DNA from: Azospirillum agricola
GTDB taxonomy: Bacteria > Pseudomonadota > Alphaproteobacteria > Azospirillales > Azospirillaceae
DNA: 64,000 nucleotides
Assembly (NCBI RefSeq): GCF_017876095.1
Contig: NZ_JAGINM010000001.1
Span: 1 to 64,000 of the forward strand
Direction of reading: 5' to 3'
How positions within the stretch are numbered: the first letter of the stretch is position 1; each line of letters starts with the position of its first letter. The notes beneath the pieces are model-generated. The model was not told where the DNA came from, did not search any database, and saw only the letters and a program-made list of their open reading frames with translations. Made by a program: the position numbers and the translations under genes. This document shows, piece after piece, positions 1-7,824 of the stretch.

Positions 1-357
1 TTACTCCCACTCCCGGTGGAGCTTCAGTGAATCATGCTCGCTATAATTTGGGAATCCCATGCGGCCCGAGAGTCAGCTCAGGCGTGAGCCGGTATAAGGG
101 TCCGATCCGGAAATTCGGATTGCCGCTGATCCGGCAGTATCACGCTGTTCGTCAGGCAAGAATGTTATCCATTGCGCCTTGCGCCGACGCTTGAGGAACT
201 CTGACATCAAACGTTTTCAATGTGTTAGCTGCGCCATCTCCGGGGGACTCATCCCCATAAAGTCTTTCCCCTCCCTGACCCTGCTTCTCCTCCGCCACCG
301 TGCTCCACGACGCGCTCCTCTGTCCCAGGGGCGCCCGCAGCACACGGAGACGGACGA
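1..357. other. Non-coding left edge upstream of the HTH gene
   Basis: I see no convincing gene here. The candidate reading frames on both strands lack recognisable domains and are shadows of GC bias. The stretch is less GC-rich than its surroundings and probably holds the promoter of the HTH/replication genes that start at 358. The first three bases could be the end of a leftward gene lying outside the window, which cannot be judged. Confidence 0.4.
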
Positions 358-609
358 ATGGACGACAAGACCGGCGGCCTTCCCCCACGCTTTCTGCGCA
401 CACCCGAGGCGGCCCGCTTCCTCGGCCTGTCCACCCGGACGATGGAGAAGCACCGCCTCTACGGCACCGGCCCGCGCTACCGCAAGATCGGCGGCCGCGT
501 CGTCTACGCCGTCGAGGACCTGAGGAACTGGGCCGACCAGGGCCTGCGCACGTCCACCTCCGACCCCGGCACCGGCACCGTGCGGCCGGCCCGGCCGGTA
601 CGCCGCTGA
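358..609 (+). CDS. Small helix-turn-helix DNA-binding protein (AlpA/excisionase-like)
   Basis: This 83-aa protein has a MerR/excisionase-type HTH over about residues 13-60: the phrase TPEAARFLGLSTRTMEKHR followed by a wing containing YRKIGGRVVY. Members of this family sit next to plasmid and ICE replication genes and act as small transcription factors or excisionases. It lies 9 bp before the replication initiator, so a role in regulating replication or excision of the element is likely but inferred. The C-terminal 20 residues are Pro/Arg-rich and probably disordered. Confidence 0.75.
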   Translation: MDDKTGGLPPRFLRTPEAARFLGLSTRTMEKHRLYGTGPRYRKIGGRVVYAVEDLRNWADQGLRTSTSDPGTGTVRPARPVRR

Positions 610-618
610 GGCCGTGTC

Positions 619-1494
619 ATGGACGGGGTCTTCCGCGACGGCGACCGCCAGATGCAGCTCGACCTCTTCGTGGCGCTGCCCGGCGACATGGCGGTGCGCG
701 ACCAGCAGGACCTGATGGCGCATCCGTTCTTCTCGCTCGCCAAGTCGAAGCGCACCGAGCCCATCGACTACGCCGCGGGCGAAACGCGCATCCGCGTCGA
801 GGGCACCGCCGAGCACGGCCTCGCCACCATCTGGGACGCCGACGTGCTGATCTGGGCGGCCAGCCAGCTCGTCGAGGCGCGCGACGCCAGCCTACGCACC
901 GCGCGCCTGCTCAGCGCCACGCCGCACCAGATCCTCACCTTCACCGGGCGCGGCACCTCGCTGCGCGACTACCAGCGCCTGCGCGCCGCCCTCGACCGGC
1001 TCCAGGCGACCACGGTGGTCACCAACCTGCGCCAGCCCGACCGGCGGCGCCGGCACCGCTTCTCCTGGATCAACGAGTGGAAGGAGCGCACCGACGCCGC
1101 CGGCCGCCCGCTGGGGCTGGAGCTGATCCTGCCGGACTGGTTCTACCAAGGCGTCCTCGCCGACGCCTTCGTGCTCACCATCGACCGGGACTACTTCGGC
1201 CTCACCGGCGGCATCGAGCGCTGGCTGTACCGGCTGGCCCGCAAGCACGCCGGCCGCCAGTCCGAAGGCTGGGCCTTCGACTTCCACCACCTGCACGCCA
1301 AGTCGGGCAGCCTCGCCCGCTTCGCCAACTTCGCCATCGACCTGCGCACCATCGCCCGGCGCCAGCGGCTGCCGGGCTACCGGCTGGCCGTCGAGCGCCG
1401 GTCCGATGGTGCCGAGCTGCTGCGCTTCGTGCCGCGCGGCACGGCCGAGGCGCTGCTGACCGCCGCCAAAGTTATCCACAGACACGGGGGATAA
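619..1494 (+). CDS. Replication initiator protein A (RPA family)
   Basis: A 291-aa protein resembling the RPA-type plasmid/ICE replication initiators, a winged-helix family that binds iterons. Phrases such as PFFSLAKSKR near residue 33, a central RLRAALDRL helix and the WINEWKERTD segment fit the family. The 3' end of the gene contains a perfect DnaA box (1472-1480), and three iteron-like repeats follow it, which is the classic arrangement of an initiator with its own origin. It is followed by parA. The family assignment rests on remembered sequence features and not on a search. The start is the ATG 9 bp after the upstream HTH gene stops. Confidence 0.75.
   Translation: MDGVFRDGDRQMQLDLFVALPGDMAVRDQQDLMAHPFFSLAKSKRTEPIDYAAGETRIRVEGTAEHGLATIWDADVLIWAASQLVEARDASLRTARLLSATPHQILTFTGRGTSLRDYQRLRAALDRLQATTVVTNLRQPDRRRRHRFSWINEWKERTDAAGRPLGLELILPDWFYQGVLADAFVLTIDRDYFGLTGGIERWLYRLARKHAGRQSEGWAFDFHHLHAKSGSLARFANFAIDLRTIARRQRLPGYRLAVERRSDGAELLRFVPRGTAEALLTAAKVIHRHGG
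1472..1480 (+). promoter_or_regulatory. DnaA box (perfect TTATCCACA)
   Basis: An exact match to the consensus DnaA-binding 9-mer. It lies inside the last codons of the replication initiator gene, 28 bp before the first iteron-like repeat. Its position supports an origin of replication here. Confidence 0.6.
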
Positions 1495-1507
1495 ACCGGT
1501 GACACCG

Positions 1508-1573
1508 CTCGTGCTATCGGGTGTGCAAACGCTCGTGCCATCGGGTGCACGGCACTCGTGCTATCGGGTGCAC
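1508..1573 (+). repeat. Three iteron-like 19-bp direct repeats (putative oriV)
   Basis: Copies at 1508-1526, 1532-1550 and 1555-1573 share the pattern CTCGTGCYATCGGGTGYRC, with 23-24 bp between starts, i.e. about two helical turns. That spacing is typical of initiator-binding iterons. They lie directly downstream of the RPA-type initiator gene and a DnaA box and upstream of parA. A less GC-rich stretch (1600-1665) follows and could be the melting region. Function is inferred from arrangement. Confidence 0.65.
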
Positions 1574-1617
1574 GGACACCATCCAAGCCCTTGGTCCACA
1601 GGGCCGATTCACGCCCT

Positions 1618-1648
1618 TAACGTATCTAACGTAGACTCTAACGAGTCT
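1618..1648. promoter_or_regulatory. TAACGTA repeats and palindrome before parA
   Basis: TAACGTA occurs at 1618-1624 and 1627-1633, with a related TAACGA at 1639-1644. A perfect 6-bp-arm palindrome AGACTC-TAAC-GAGTCT occupies 1633-1648. The block is 65-95 bp upstream of parA, where an autoregulatory operator or partition centromere would be expected. Which protein binds is unknown; ParA, its small partner or the HTH protein are candidates. Confidence 0.45.
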
Positions 1649-1713
1649 TTGTTGTTGGGGCAGCGGAATCATGGGGACGGGCGGTATGCCGTCCGATTCC
1701 GGGGAGCGGCGTC

Positions 1714-2352
1714 ATGATCGTGGCGCTGCTCAACCAGAAGGGCGGCGTCGGCAAGACGACGCTCGCCACCCACCTCGCCGCTGAGCTGGCACGGCTGGGC
1801 CACCGGGTCCTGCTCATCGACGCCGATCCCCAGGGCTCCGCGCTCGACTGGTCGGTGCAGCGCGACCGCGGGGGGCTGCCCCGGCTGTTCGCGATGACCG
1901 GGCTGGCCCGCGAGACGCTGCACCGCGAGGTGCCGGAGCTGGCCCGCGGCTATGAGCACGTTGTCATCGACGGGCCACCGCGCGTCACCGGCCTCGTCCG
2001 CTCGGCGCTACTGGCCGCCGACCTCGTGCTCATCCCGGTGCAGCCGAGCCCCTACGACGCCTGGGCGTCGGCGGAGCTGCTGCGCCTGCTGGACGATGCC
2101 CGCGGCTGGAAACCCGGCCTGGAGGCGCGCTTTGTCCTCAACCGCTGCATCGCCCGCACGCTGCTGCTGCGCGACGCCCGCCGGGAACTCGCCGGCACGC
2201 TGCCGCCGGCTCTGGCGACGACGGTCGGGCAGCGCGTCGTCTTCGCCCGCTGCGCCCGCACCGGCCGGCTGGCGGCCGAGGAGGCGCCCGGATCGCTGGC
2301 CGCCCGCGAGATGGTGGCGCTCGCCGCCGAAGTGCTGGGGACGGCGGGATGA
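1714..2352 (+). CDS. parA: ParA-family partition ATPase
   Basis: A 212-aa protein of the short ParA type without an N-terminal HTH. The deviant Walker A NQKGGVGKTT (residues 7-16) has both signature lysines (K9, K14). Walker A' contains the IDADPQG phrase at 35-41, and the Walker B-like VVIDGPP is near residue 87. It drives segregation of plasmids and circular ICE forms by ATP-dependent patterning on the nucleoid. It overlaps the next small gene by 4 bp (ATGA), which implies translational coupling with a partner protein. Confidence 0.9.
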   Translation: MIVALLNQKGGVGKTTLATHLAAELARLGHRVLLIDADPQGSALDWSVQRDRGGLPRLFAMTGLARETLHREVPELARGYEHVVIDGPPRVTGLVRSALLAADLVLIPVQPSPYDAWASAELLRLLDDARGWKPGLEARFVLNRCIARTLLLRDARRELAGTLPPALATTVGQRVVFARCARTGRLAAEEAPGSLAAREMVALAAEVLGTAG

Positions 2353-2588
2353 GCGGCGGGCGGATCGGCTTCGGGGCGCGTCCCGGCACCCCCGACACCT
2401 GGGTGCGCCGCGGCGACGGACCGTCCACTCCCAAGGCGGACCTCTACACCGCGCGGCTCACGGTGGACGTCACGCCCGAGCTGCGCGGGCGGATCAGGAT
2501 CGCCGCCTTCCGCCGGGGCGTGACCATGGCCGTGCTGCTGCGCGAGCTGCTGGACGGCGCCTTTCCCGAGGAGGGCAGTTCCTCATGA
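2349..2588 (+). CDS. Small partition-associated protein (ribbon-helix-helix-like)
   Basis: A 79-aa protein whose second half (residues 36-72, LTVDVTPELRGRIRIAAFRRG followed by TMAVLLRELL) has the strand-helix-helix pattern of ribbon-helix-helix DNA-binding proteins such as ParG. The N-terminal 30 residues look disordered, as the ParA-stimulating tail of ParG does. It overlaps parA upstream and the second parA-like gene downstream by 4 bp each. It is the probable centromere-binding partner; the assignment is by pattern and context. Confidence 0.6.
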   Translation: MSGGRIGFGARPGTPDTWVRRGDGPSTPKADLYTARLTVDVTPELRGRIRIAAFRRGVTMAVLLRELLDGAFPEEGSSS

Positions 2589-3238
2589 TCGTGGCGCTTA
2601 TGAACCAGGCCCATGGTGCTGGGCGGACGACGCTGGCCGTGCATCTCGCCGGCGAACTGGCGCTTCGGGGCAAGCGGGTGGCGCTGCTCGACACCGACTT
2701 GCGCTCTGGCGCCCTGGAGTGGGCCGAATGCCGGAGGCGCAACGACCTGCCGGCGCTGTTCGAGACCATCGGCGTCGCCAGCCCGGACCTGCGCTGCGGC
2801 GTCTGGGGCCTGCACGCCCGCTTCGACCACGTGATCATCGACACCCCGGCGGCGTCCACTCCAGCCCTGCGTGCGGCGCTGCTGGCGGCGGACACCGTGC
2901 TGGTGCCGACCCATCCCGAACGGGACGCCGTGGGGCGCTGCGCCGCCACCATGCAGTTGGTGGTCGAGGCGCTGGCGGTCGAGCCGGCCATGACAGCGTC
3001 GGTGGTCCTGACGCATGCCCCCGCGGGCCTGGCGATCGAGCCGGGCACCGAGATGACCGTCTGCGGCCTGCGTCTGCCCGTGGCCGCCGCGGTGGTGGGC
3101 GAACGGATGAGCTTCGCCATGAGCCGGGGCACCGGGCTGCTGGTGCAGGAGATCGACTTCGTCGGGCCAGCCGAGGTCGATGTCCGGCGGCTGGTCGATG
3201 AGGTGTTCGGCCGCGCCCCGACGGGGAAAACGGGCTGA
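2585..3238 (+). CDS. Degenerate ParA-like protein lacking ATPase lysines
   Basis: A 217-aa paralogue of the ParA 230 bp upstream, aligning from the first residue (MIVALMNQ versus MIVALLNQ). The P-loop reads NQAHGAGRTT at 7-16, so signature Lys9 is Ala, Gly10 is His and the P-loop Lys14 is Arg. Asp36 and Asp38 remain, but the PQG that follows is LRS. ATP hydrolysis, and perhaps binding, should be lost or changed. The frame is intact over its full length, so selection seems to have kept it. It may act as a regulatory or dimer-poisoning partner of ParA. Start is the ATG overlapping the upstream stop (ATGA). Confidence 0.8.
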   Translation: MIVALMNQAHGAGRTTLAVHLAGELALRGKRVALLDTDLRSGALEWAECRRRNDLPALFETIGVASPDLRCGVWGLHARFDHVIIDTPAASTPALRAALLAADTVLVPTHPERDAVGRCAATMQLVVEALAVEPAMTASVVLTHAPAGLAIEPGTEMTVCGLRLPVAAAVVGERMSFAMSRGTGLLVQEIDFVGPAEVDVRRLVDEVFGRAPTGKTG

Positions 3239-3564
3239 GCGGGGCGGGGTCCGGGGCGGTTCCGGGATCGGGCGTAGTGTGGTGTAGAAACGGCGGCAAA
3301 GACAGGCGTCCGACGGCTAACGGAAAGAATAGGTTGCGGCTGTTTGGGGAGTAAGAAGGGCCATTCAGCAAGATAAAAGAGCGTCTACACCGCCGTTTCG
3401 TCCCGTTCCAGATCAACAACTTATCTGTATTTCGGAAAGATTTGGGAATGCGGGCGCATTCAAAGCGTCGATCCTCTTAACTCATCAGAGAAATTGAGAA
3501 AGAGCAGCGCGCAGCTCAACGATGATCATGCCGGACTTGTGTCCGGTGATCGGTGGGGCGGAGC
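3239..3564. other. Intergenic region before the relaxase; oriT candidate
   Basis: A 326-bp stretch with no gene. It contains an AT-richer core (3296-3390) flanked by 10-bp inverted arms GAAACGGCGG (3287-3296) and CCGCCGTTTC (3390-3399). Next to these lie a second inverted pair, GTGTAG (3282-3287) and CTACAC (3385-3390). Origins of transfer of relaxase systems are usually found just upstream of the relaxase gene and carry inverted repeats, so this is the best oriT candidate in the window. No nic consensus was recognised. Confidence 0.4.
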
Positions 3565-4308
3565 ATGGGAAAGCGGTTCGGCCTGTTCGGCGGCATCCTC
3601 GACGACGACGGCTTCAAGGCCCGCATGAAGGCGCTGGCCGACCGCGGGCGCCGTCTCGCCCGCGCCTACACCCGCCGGCCGATGCAGCGCGTGCGCGTCA
3701 AGGGCGCGCCGCCGCAAGCCGGCCCCTACGCCCGCCCGGTGATGGTCAAGGTGCTCTACCACGACCGCGCCCGCGGCGCATACCCGAACACGGTCTCGGC
3801 GCTGGCCAACTACCTCGCCAAGGAGGGGCCGCTGTTCGACCGCGAGCGGCTGGGCATCGACACTGCCGAGATCGTGGACGCCTGGTCGGCCGACCGCCGG
3901 GTGTTCCACCTCATCGTCAGCCCGAACGACGGGCACCGCATCGACGACATGGTCTCCTACGGGCGCGACGTCGTTGCCGCCTGGGAGCGCCGGGTCGGCC
4001 CGCTGGAGTGGGTGGCCTCGGTCGAGCGCAAGCCCGACATGGCCCACCCGGAGGGCAATCAGCACCTGCACATTATGGTGCGCGGCGTCCAGCACGACCG
4101 CGACCTCCACCTCGACCCGGACGTCGTCTCGCGCTGGCTGCGTCATGACGCCGTCGAGGTGACCACCGACCGCCTGGGGTACATGACCGAGCGTGAGCGC
4201 CGCGACTTCGAGCGCCAGCTCGTCGAGATGCAGCGCCTGCGCGAGCAGCAGCGCGGCCGCGAGGCCGGTCGCGACGACCTCCATGATCTCGGAGGGCGCG
4301 AGCTGTGA
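3565..4308 (+). CDS. VirD2/TraI-type relaxase (short)
   Basis: A 247-aa protein predicted to nick the origin of transfer and pilot the DNA strand. The histidine motif of relaxases appears as FHLIVSPND (about residue 113), followed by NQHLHIMVRG (about 168), the His-x-His metal-binding part. A tyrosine in the KVLYHDRARG region (about residue 60) or a neighbouring one could be the nicking residue. It is shorter than VirD2 or TraI and ends in an Arg/Glu-rich helix. The ATG at 3565 follows GGGGCGGAG; an in-frame GTG at 3553 is an alternative start. It overlaps the next gene by 4 bp. Confidence 0.75.
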   Translation: MGKRFGLFGGILDDDGFKARMKALADRGRRLARAYTRRPMQRVRVKGAPPQAGPYARPVMVKVLYHDRARGAYPNTVSALANYLAKEGPLFDRERLGIDTAEIVDAWSADRRVFHLIVSPNDGHRIDDMVSYGRDVVAAWERRVGPLEWVASVERKPDMAHPEGNQHLHIMVRGVQHDRDLHLDPDVVSRWLRHDAVEVTTDRLGYMTERERRDFERQLVEMQRLREQQRGREAGRDDLHDLGGREL

Positions 4309-4664
4309 CCGCTTCCATCCGCCGCGGCGCAACCCTGCTGCTGGTCTGGCTTACCGCCGTCTTCGCCATCACCGAGCTGACCGGCTGGCTGTTCGCTTGG
4401 CCGGCCGTCTTCGGCGGGTGGCGCGTCGGCCCGATCGCCCTGTACGGACCCGGCCAGTTCCTTGGCTGGCGCGGGCTGCTGGCCCCCGACCACCGCTGGA
4501 TCGTCGATGGTGCCACCGTGGTGTCGGGCCTCTGCGCGCTGGCGCTGGGTGCCCGCGTCGTCCTCGACCTGCGTGGGACCCGCCGGCCGGGCTTCGGCAC
4601 CGGCCGCTGGGCCGACCGCGCTGCCGTGCGCCGCAGTGGTCTGCTGGGCGGGGGACGGCGATGA
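4305..4664 (+). CDS. Membrane-anchor part of a split VirD4/TraG coupling protein
   Basis: A 119-aa protein with two hydrophobic segments (about 7-30 and 68-88). It ends in a FGTGRWADRAAVRRSGLL phrase that matches the stretch normally found between the transmembrane region and the ATPase domain of TraG/VirD4. The ATPase domain is encoded by the next gene, which starts inside this stop codon (ATGA). The pair therefore appears to be one coupling protein divided in two. It could also be a dedicated small membrane partner. Confidence 0.65.
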   Translation: MTASIRRGATLLLVWLTAVFAITELTGWLFAWPAVFGGWRVGPIALYGPGQFLGWRGLLAPDHRWIVDGATVVSGLCALALGARVVLDLRGTRRPGFGTGRWADRAAVRRSGLLGGGRR

Positions 4665-6145
4665 CCGACCGTTCCTCCGTCATCCTCGGCGCCTACGGCC
4701 GCGACCTGCTGCACGAGCGCACCATGCAGCCGGTGCTGGTGATCGGCCCGACCGGTTCGGGCAAGACCACCACCACCGTGCACCCGACGCTGCTGGCATC
4801 CTGGGACGAGAGCGCGGTGGTCTGGGACTTCAAGGGCTCGGTGACCGAGGACACCAGCCGCGCCCGCACCCGCTTCGGTGACGTCATCGTCCTCGACCTC
4901 GCCCGCCGGGGCGGGCCGCGCTACAACCCGCTGATGGCGGTGCGGCCGGAGCCGTACCTCGTCCCCGACTGCCAGCACGCCGCCCGCGTCCTCACCGAGG
5001 GCGAGCAGGAGGGGCACTGGCGCAACGCCGCCTTCTCCTACCTCACCGGCGTCTTCGTCTACCTCCTCACCGCCGCGGCCGATTCCGAGAAGTCGCTGGC
5101 CGGGGCACGCCGGCACATCCTGCTCGGCGACGACGGGCTGAAGCTGATGCTGGCCGAGGGCGTCCACCCGACCGCCCAGCGCGCCGCCCAGGAGCTGTGG
5201 GACAAGAGCCTGGCGCTCGCCGAGGAGCGTGGCACCGGCGAGGGCGAGGGGAAGGGGCGGCCGGGCGGCGGCTCCACCCCGCCCGACAAAAGCCTGCATT
5301 ACCGCAAGTCGGTCTACGTCACCGCGTCGGTGCTGCTCGCCGAGTTCGAGGACTCCGTCCTGGAGGAGCAGACCGCCGCCAGCGACTTCTCGATTGCCGA
5401 CCTCGTGGCCGGCGAGCGGCCGGTCACCCTCTACATCGTCGCCCGCCCGCTCGACGCCCGGCGGCTTCGCCGGGTGTTCAAGCTGATCCTGACCCAGATG
5501 GTGGACTTCCTCACCATCGACCGCGCGCTCGCCGACGACGGCCGGGCGCGGCGCTGGCGGCTGCTGGTGGTGCTTGACGAGTTCCTGCAATTCCACCTCC
5601 GCGAGGCGGCAGAGTGGATCAAGTACGTCCGCGAGTACGGCATCCGCCTGCTGCTGCTGGCCCAGAGCCTGTGGGAGGTCGAGGAGGAGTACGGCCGCGG
5701 CCTCACCGCCAACTGCCGGCTGGTGGTTTTCCGCCCCAACTCGTCGGACGAGGCCGAGCGGGTCAGCCGGATGGTTGGCGAGGCCATCGAGGAGGTGCCG
5801 ACCCGCTCGACCTCCAAGGGGCTGCTCGACCTGTTCCCCACCGTCAGCCGCGGCGTGCGGGTGGACCGCCGGCCGGTGATGCCGATGCACGAGGCACTGG
5901 AGATGGGCGGGGACGACCTGATCGTCTTCGGCTACGGCAAGCCGATCCGCGCCACCCGCCTGCACCCCTACGCCGATCCGCGCTGGCGCCCGCTCTACGG
6001 CCGCGCCGCGGCGGCCTGGATTCCCAACCCCGACGCCAACCGCTGGTGCGGCGCCACCGGCCCGGCTCCCGACGGCCGCGTGCCCACGGCGCCCGACACG
6101 CCCGCAGCCCCCCGGCGTCCCAAACCCCCGAAGGTCTGGACATGA
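4661..6145 (+). CDS. traG: VirD4/TraG coupling protein, ATPase domain
   Basis: A 494-aa type IV secretion coupling ATPase that links the relaxase-DNA complex to the channel. The Walker A GPTGSGKT is at residues 29-36, unusually close to the N-terminus because the usual membrane anchor is missing, and VVWDFKG follows. Walker B (LLVVLDEF) is near residue 303 and the LLLLAQS motif near 330. A Pro-rich tail ends the protein. The anchor seems to be supplied by the overlapping upstream gene. The next gene again overlaps by 4 bp. Confidence 0.9.
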   Translation: MTDRSSVILGAYGRDLLHERTMQPVLVIGPTGSGKTTTTVHPTLLASWDESAVVWDFKGSVTEDTSRARTRFGDVIVLDLARRGGPRYNPLMAVRPEPYLVPDCQHAARVLTEGEQEGHWRNAAFSYLTGVFVYLLTAAADSEKSLAGARRHILLGDDGLKLMLAEGVHPTAQRAAQELWDKSLALAEERGTGEGEGKGRPGGGSTPPDKSLHYRKSVYVTASVLLAEFEDSVLEEQTAASDFSIADLVAGERPVTLYIVARPLDARRLRRVFKLILTQMVDFLTIDRALADDGRARRWRLLVVLDEFLQFHLREAAEWIKYVREYGIRLLLLAQSLWEVEEEYGRGLTANCRLVVFRPNSSDEAERVSRMVGEAIEEVPTRSTSKGLLDLFPTVSRGVRVDRRPVMPMHEALEMGGDDLIVFGYGKPIRATRLHPYADPRWRPLYGRAAAAWIPNPDANRWCGATGPAPDGRVPTAPDTPAAPRRPKPPKVWT

Positions 6146-6513
6146 CGGACACCCCCGACACCACCGCCACCCGCCCGGTCTCCGCCCGCGTGCCGGCGCT
6201 GCTGGCCGATCAGATCGCCCTGGTCCAGGCCCGTCAGGGGCTGCGCACGCTGAGCGACGCGGTGATCCATGTGCTCGACAAGGGGCTGGACGCCATCGCC
6301 CACGAGCGGGCGAAGACCGAACGGCTGGAGGCCACCGTCGCCCGCATCGACGACCTGCTGATCACCGTGGTCGCCGTGCTCAACCTCGTGCACGACCTCG
6401 ACCCGGCGGATGTGGCCGCGACCAAGGCGGCGATCCTGGAACAGCTTGGCCATCCCCGCCGCACGGTGCCCAGCGTGCGCGACGGCTTCCACCCGAAGGA
6501 GGCCGGCGCATGA
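6142..6513 (+). CDS. Small conjugation accessory protein, possible RHH/coiled coil
   Basis: A 123-aa hydrophilic protein. The N-terminal part (residues 11-50, RPVSARVPALLADQIALVQ onward) resembles a ribbon-helix-helix domain. A heptad-like helix follows at 52-85 (HERAKTERLEATVARIDDLL). It lies between the coupling protein and trbB and overlaps both by 4 bp. In related Trb elements this slot holds a CopG-like gene, so a role in regulating transfer or in relaxosome assembly is inferred. Confidence 0.6.
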   Translation: MTDTPDTTATRPVSARVPALLADQIALVQARQGLRTLSDAVIHVLDKGLDAIAHERAKTERLEATVARIDDLLITVVAVLNLVHDLDPADVAATKAAILEQLGHPRRTVPSVRDGFHPKEAGA

Positions 6514-7547
6514 CCGAGCTGGTGGTGATCGACGAGCCGGCGCGCCGCGAGATGCTGCTGCTGGCCCTGCGCCGTCTGATGGACGGGTTGTTCGGCGACC
6601 TGCTGTCCCGCGAGGACGTCGCCAACGTCCTGGTGCTGCCGCCATTGCGCGGGCAGGGCACCTGCCGGGTGCTGATCAAGAACGGGCCGTCGCCGGAGTT
6701 CGTGCGCGACGCCGATCCCGATCAGGTGCGCCGCTTCCTGGCCTACGTCGCCGGCTTCCAGCGCAAGGAGCTGCGCCGCGACCGCCCAACCCTCGACGTC
6801 ACTCTGCCGGAGACCGGCGAGCGCATCCACGCCGACATCGAGCCGGTCACCACCGGCCCGGCCTGCTCGATCCGCAAGCCCTACCGCGGCCGCATCACGC
6901 TGGACGACTGGGTGCGGTCCGGCGCCGCGACAACACTCCAGGCGCGTCTGATCCGCCGCCTGATCGACGGGCGCCGCACGGTGGTGATCGCCGGCGACGT
7001 GGACACCGGCAAGACCACGCTGCTGCGCGCCTGCCTGGAGGAACCCGCCTTCCGGGACGGCCTGCCGGCGGTGTTGCAGGACCCCTACGAGTTCGAGCCG
7101 CCGTGCCCCTTTGCCTACGCCATGGTCGCCGACCCCTGGGCCGACCCGCCGGTCACGCTGGAGGCGCTGGTCGCCAACGCCCTGCGCGTACCGATGACGC
7201 ACTTGGTGCTCGGCGAGGTCCGCCGGGCCGAGGCGCGGCAGATGGTGGTCGGCTGGACCACCGGGCATCCGGGGCTGTGCACCGTGCACGCCGGCTCCGC
7301 CTGGGACGCGCTCGACCGCATCGCCCAGATGGTCGGGTTGGGCGGCGTCGCCATGGACGCCTTGCAGATGCGCTGGATCGCCAAGGCGGTGCACGCGGTG
7401 GTGCACCTCGCCCGCCGCCCGGACGGGCGCCGCTTCGTCAACGAGATCGTCCGGGTCGAGCGCTTCGACCCGGACCGGGGATTCGTCCTCCGCCCGCTGG
7501 GGGCGGGGGAACTTGATGGTGGAGGTGAGCATGCAGAGCAACGGTAA
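6510..7547 (+). CDS. trbB: TrbB/VirB11-type secretion ATPase
   Basis: A 345-aa hexameric traffic ATPase at the cytoplasmic base of the type IV channel. The Walker A is GDVDTGKTT (162-170), a variant of the common GGTGSGKTT that keeps Gly, Lys and Thr. The Asp box is represented by LQDPYEFEPP (about 190-199), the Walker B-like HLVLGEVRRAEA lies near 230-241, and the His box TGHPGLCTVHAGSA near 250-263. It starts in the stop codon of the preceding gene and runs into the pilin gene. Confidence 0.9.
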   Translation: MTELVVIDEPARREMLLLALRRLMDGLFGDLLSREDVANVLVLPPLRGQGTCRVLIKNGPSPEFVRDADPDQVRRFLAYVAGFQRKELRRDRPTLDVTLPETGERIHADIEPVTTGPACSIRKPYRGRITLDDWVRSGAATTLQARLIRRLIDGRRTVVIAGDVDTGKTTLLRACLEEPAFRDGLPAVLQDPYEFEPPCPFAYAMVADPWADPPVTLEALVANALRVPMTHLVLGEVRRAEARQMVVGWTTGHPGLCTVHAGSAWDALDRIAQMVGLGGVAMDALQMRWIAKAVHAVVHLARRPDGRRFVNEIVRVERFDPDRGFVLRPLGAGELDGGGEHAEQR

Positions 7548-7821
7548 CGCGCGCTGGGGATTGGCCCTGGCGTTGACGATGGCCGCCCTGAGTGGGTCGG
7601 CACGGGCGCAGGTGATCGCCAACCTCGGGGCGGAGCTGCTGTCCTGGCAGGCGGTGTTCGACACCAATTTCGTGCCGATCGCCGTCACCGCCGGCCTGCT
7701 GCTGGCGCTGGTGGCGGCGATGTTCTCCCGCATTGCCGGGGTGGTGGTGTTCGTCTTCACCGTGGCCGGTGCCGCCGCCTACGGTGCCCGCGACGCCATC
7801 ATCGCGCTGGCGGGGGGCTGA
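7531..7821 (+). CDS. trbC: TrbC/VirB2 conjugative pilin precursor
   Basis: A 96-aa protein with a signal peptide ending near SARAQ (about residue 26) and two hydrophobic helices (about 43-63 and 66-86), the pattern of VirB2/TrbC pilins. It forms the shaft of the transfer pilus. The ATG at 7531 follows GGAGGTGAG at ideal spacing and overlaps the end of trbB. Upstream in-frame starts (7513, 7516) lack such a site. Confidence 0.85.
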   Translation: MQSNGNARWGLALALTMAALSGSARAQVIANLGAELLSWQAVFDTNFVPIAVTAGLLLALVAAMFSRIAGVVVFVFTVAGAAAYGARDAIIALAGG

Positions 7822-7824
7822 GTC

